From Podocnemis expansa (lineage: Eukaryota > Chordata > Testudines > Podocnemididae): a DNA stretch of 64,000 nucleotides. Positions 60,601 through 64,000 of this stretch are shown here, piece by piece. A model generated the notes under the pieces. The model saw only the letters and a list, made by a program, of their open reading frames with translations, did not search any database and was not told the DNA's origin. The position numbers were made by a program, and so were the translations under genes. The first letter of the stretch is position 1; each line of letters begins with the position of its first letter. Location of the stretch: NCBI GenBank assembly GCA_007922195.1, contig ML682007.1, positions 20,326,998-20,390,997 on the forward strand, read 5' to 3'.

Positions 60601-61406
60601 ACATCCACCAATGTGATTTATGCCTTCATGTGCAAGCAATGCCCCTCTGCCTTTTGTATGGAACAAATCGGACAGTCTGTGCAAAAGAATAAATGGGCAC
60701 AAAACCAACATCAGAAATAACAATGTTCCAAAACCAGTAAGGGAACACTTCAATCTCCCTGCTCACTCCATTGACAATATGATAATAGCCATACTCAAGC
60801 AAATGCATTACAAATCAAAACTTCAAAGAGAAACTGCAGAATTGGAATTCATATACAGATGTGACACTGCTGCCTTAGTGTTAAACAGGTATTTCAGGTT
60901 CTTTTCTTATCACAACAGGTGATATTACCTCACCTCCCTCCAATATGCTATTCTTCACTGTATGGATCTACACAACTGCTTTGATTTGCTGTTACAGTCT
61001 GACCTGATCCTATGACTTACACTTACCTGCATTTATTTTCCTCCCATTCGGTAAGTTCCCCCATCTTCAAGCATCTGATGAAGTGGGATTTTCTTCCACA
61101 AAAGCTCATGTGATTACTAAATTTGGTACTTAAAGACTAACAGATTTATTTTTTGCATGAGCTTTCCTGGGAGAAAATCCCACTTTGTCAGATGCTTCTG
61201 ATGAAGTGGAATTTTCTCCCAGGAAAGCTCATGCGAAAAATAAATCTGTTAGTCTTTAAGTGCCACACGACTCCTTGGTTTTTTTGCTGGACTAGACTAA
61301 CACGGCTATCCCTTTGGAAATTGACTAAATTTGGTAATCTTTGAAAGCACCACAAGATTCCTTGTTTGTTTTGCTGAACTAGACTGACATGGCTACCATT
61401 TTGGAA
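60601..61406 (+). pseudogene. Penelope-like element remnant: GIY-YIG endonuclease end plus 3' tail
   Basis: PLEs are retroelements whose reverse transcriptase is usually followed by a GIY-YIG endonuclease. Here frame 1 from 60601 opens with STNVIYAFMCKQCPS, the start of that domain. A one-base shift near 60660-60680 then moves to the frame of the 100-codon open reading frame at 60620-60922, which carries KRINGHKTNI, KPVREHFNLPAHS, LQRETAELEFIY and LNRYFRFFSYH before its stop. These are conserved GIY-YIG/PLE C-terminal motifs. The catalytic GIY-YIG tyrosines themselves are not intact in this copy. The tail (60925-61115 and 61337-61406) matches 3963-4202 and ends 'ctgacatggctaccattttg'. The copy is 5'-truncated (no reverse transcriptase) and frameshifted, hence dead. 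A second PLE foldback is inserted in its tail. Assignment to the Neptune-like branch is plausible but not tested. Confidence 0.82.
61129..61323 (+). mobile_element. PLE foldback nested in the older PLE tail, 13-bp target duplication
   Basis: actaaatttggta occurs at 61116-61128 and 61324-61336, and the host PLE text resumes in register after it. The insert begins inside its inverted arm ('cttaaagactaacagattta'), turns at about 61195, and ends with the intact 3' terminus 'aacacggctatccctttgga'. Its arms keep both halves of the hammerhead-like core: CTGATGA at 61198-61204 and GAAA at 61223-61226. Confidence 0.92.
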
Positions 61407-62714
61407 CAGAGCTCTATACGTACTTTGGTGGAGGGGGGTGTTTGGGGGGAGTTTCGTGAAGACACATCTTCATTCTAAAACATGCCCATTTCTTAGCAGG
61501 AGCACTGCTAGCCCGGAAAAAGATCCGGGACTCGGCGTGCTGACATTTGGGGCTCGCACACTGCCACTGCAGCAGCTGGCCTAGCAGCAGACTCAAGGCT
61601 AAGGCACTGGGACTCGGGGCTCAAGCCCCGTAAATCTGGTGCCAGCAACGCCCCTGTTCCTTAGGTGTGATGAAAATGGAAAGAAAGCAAGTCCTACCAT
61701 GGATTTATTTATTTTGTGTTGAATATTTTGTGTGTCTAAATATCTGCAAATATCATGCCTTACAGAGCTGAACCTCAGAAATTCAGATTTTTTTCTTATG
61801 TGTTAGCTAGCTATTGGACACTGGTCTCAACTTTATCCTAGGTCTTATGTCAGCAATCTAAAAATCTCATGAGATTACTGGTAAATAGTTTCTTCTTCCA
61901 ATCAGGCTGCAAGTACTAGAAGAATAGCTTTTCCCACAGTATTTTGATTATTTTTCTTCCTGACAGGAGCCTGTAATTACAGGGGAAGTGAAAACATGAC
62001 AAAATAATAAGAGAAAGAGAGGCAAGTCAGTTAAATTTTTTTCAAATGTTGAAATAATTTTAGTTTCTAGTGGATTCTTGTCCAAACTGTTTTGCTCATC
62101 TCCACAACAAACCTCGCTGCACTGCTGTCTAAACACAATGTGGATTCAGAGAAGTAACTTCTCAGTCACAACATGGATGGTTGTAAAACATACCATGTTA
62201 ACTTGAAAGGTAAGTATCAATAATTGATCAAAGTGCGATGATGTATTGTGGCGTTAGTTGGCTGACTGCTCAGCTATTTTTTAGCATGTCTCTGGGCCAA
62301 ATTGACACTGCATGCCTGTCTATGTGGTTTCATGGTTTCTGCTCAGCATCTTCATATCCGATTTTAATAAGACTGTTCTGTTTGTCCTGTTCTCTGTCAT
62401 TCTTTCTCTCTCCAAGTTTCCCCTAATTGTATTGGCACCCTGTGATCTACATTTAGGCCTTGACATCTTATTTTGACTAGGTATTTCTGTGGACTCAGCT
62501 GTTTCCCAGCTTGACAAATGATTCTCTCTTAGAAACCTAGACTGCAGCTGTCTTGTCTCCTTTTTCCAGTTTCTCTTTGGTTTGGCCTCAGTGTGTTTAA
62601 AATTCTATTTTTTTAAGAATTGTCAAAAGTAATAAACTAGTCTCAGAGAGTTACTGACAAACCCCTTCTCCACTTCCTTGAAAAAACAATGTGTGCATCT
62701 ATGTTGTGTATACA
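61407..62714. other. non-coding, mostly unrecognised
   Basis: 61500-61660 is locally GC-rich and ends 'ccagcaacgcccctg', like the right end of a hAT-type element. No left end was found. Otherwise nothing was recognised. Confidence 0.45.
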
Positions 62715-62930
62715 GCAGTATTGCCAACTCTTGTGATTTTCTTGCAAATCTCATGATAATTGGTGTCTTTTTAAAGCCCCAGTTCCTGGAGCCATGTGAT
62801 CATGTGAGAATGTTAGCATTCATTTAAAACAAAGTTTCTAGGCCTCACGGTTATAAAGAACAGCATGAAAACATAACTTGAGTACATCCAAAAGGCTCAA
62901 AAACCAAAATACTTGGGGCTGGCAGCACTT
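62715..62930 (+). mobile_element. probable old hAT-like repeat
   Basis: 'cagtattgccaactcttgtg' at the left and 'ggggctggcagcactt' at the right are weakly inverted. Interior text ('tctcatgataattggtgtct', 'aagccccagttcctggagcc', 'atgtgatcatgtgagaatgt') matches, by recall, a repeat widespread in reptiles. Confidence 0.55.
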
Positions 62931-64000
62931 ATCTAAACATTTGTTCCTCTATTTCCTTTGCCTAACAACTCAGACAGTTAGCCATGAAAAAACATTAGCA
63001 AACAAGAGAGCACATTTGTGTATTGCATCTCTACTTTGTGCATCACCACCATGAGCTCTCCAATGACAATGTCCATCTCATAAATCCGAACACAGCACAA
63101 TCCAACAAATTTGTAATCTTAGGAGAGGCAAATACTAACGTCTGAAGATCCAGTGCAGCAAACCGATTTTCAAATTGCTGTGTATCAGTCTTGAATAATG
63201 ACACATTTTACTTTTCATTTTACTTGCTATATAGCATTATTAATGAGCCAAACTGCAACTCAGATTATTCAATAGAATTGTAATATATGGATTGTCATTC
63301 ACTACAAACTGAATTGGGATGATTAAACATATTTCACTGGACTTTCGCAAGCTGAAGGGAGGAGCTGGTACTTTATCCCTTCTGCGTAGTAGTGGGAAGT
63401 AGTTTCAGGCAGTTATCTGGAACTATGATAAAATCAGAATGCATACTTTTAATGAATCTCTTATGCTCTGCCTGGCAAGAGAAGTCTTCAAATGAAATTT
63501 CTCCCACATTATTTAATACACCACCTTATCATAAATCTGCTAATCACAGAGCAAAACATAAAACTATTATTCTCCTCTCATAAATAGCACCAATGTCCAA
63601 GTTATTGACTGTATGGGCCAAGGTTTCAGCTGGCCTCAGATTCTGTGTATGTAAATTTGCATGTACCTCTCAGGTACACATGTTATACTGTATGCAAATA
63701 CCTTAGTGCAGGGGCAGATCAGGAGGATAGCCTCTAAGACCTAAGTGCTGGTGACCAGTGCTCTATAAATGTCAAAGATGGGGTCACATTTTTCTGTCCA
63801 ATCATGTCATTCTTTTTCCTGGTTCCACTTTAATTGCAACCATGCTTGGAGGTCTTAGGCTGTTAAAACTAATGCAGTATTTTGCTCTCCACCTACTTCT
63901 TATTCTGAACTTTATTTTTCTCCCAATTCTTTCACTTTTATTCTTTTAATAGTATGGCTAGACTTGGAAAATTCCATAAAAAAAGAGGATAGCTGCTGCT
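62931..64000. other. non-coding, nothing recognised
   Basis: AT-rich. No repeat end, exon or RNA signature was seen up to the window edge. Confidence 0.5.

Noticed and set aside
1..64000. CRISPR array, operons, bacterial promoters
   Set aside because: No regularly spaced identical repeats with unique spacers; repeat content is vertebrate.

Overview
This window looks like intergenic or deep-intronic nuclear DNA from a turtle (Testudines). The basis is its repeat content. It holds a degenerate CR1 LINE and CR1 3' tails of the type common in turtles and crocodilians, a tRNA-headed SINE with a CR1-like tail, Penelope-like element (PLE) tails in many copies, MIR SINEs, and foldback elements whose ends read like GGGTATGTCTACACT. 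Assignment to turtles is from recall of these repeats. A softshell or related lineage is possible but cannot be fixed without a search. The DNA is AT-rich, and no open reading frame resembles a host protein.

No host gene, exon, RNA gene or CpG-island promoter could be supported. The long open frames sit on C-rich or GC-rich tandem repeats (10.4-11.3 kb, 13.3-13.9 kb) or on palindromic elements. The two coding remnants belong to retroelements: a reverse-transcriptase fragment of a CR1-type LINE at 40.06-41.54 kb (+), and the C-terminal GIY-YIG endonuclease region of a PLE at 60.60-60.92 kb (+). Both are broken.

Layout. 0-9.6 kb: a MIR, a PLE 3' fragment, two different hAT-like elements inserted side by side at one target (4.83-5.25 kb), and a cluster of PLE foldbacks with a G-rich tandem repeat (6.9-8.8 kb). 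9.7-11.6 kb: a probable solo LTR and a C-rich block with 70-bp tandem units. 13.4-13.8 kb: a 42-bp minisatellite. 17.9-31.4 kb: PLE foldbacks with target duplications, a foldback MITE, a tRNA/CR1 SINE, hAT-like elements and MIRs. 34-45 kb: CR1 pieces, foldback MITEs and a hAT-like element. 47.8-54.8 kb: PLE and hAT-like copies with target duplications, CR1 tails, a Tigger/pogo-like element and a foldback. 56.4-57.2 kb: a chain of at least twelve hairpins interrupted by an exact 100-N assembly gap. 57.6-61.4 kb: a G-rich repeat, a hAT-like element, and the PLE remnant with a second PLE foldback nested in its tail.

The main observation is the PLE family. Nearly all copies keep one intact end (3' end ...TAACACGGCTACCCCTTTGG), and most continue 5' into an inverted copy of themselves that is cut at a variable point. 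Seven carry target duplications of 7-14 bp that I could read directly. The tail also carries a hammerhead-ribozyme-like core (CTGATGA, a GTGGGA/TCCCAC stem, GAAA). This suggests a short self-complementary RNA copied by PLE machinery.
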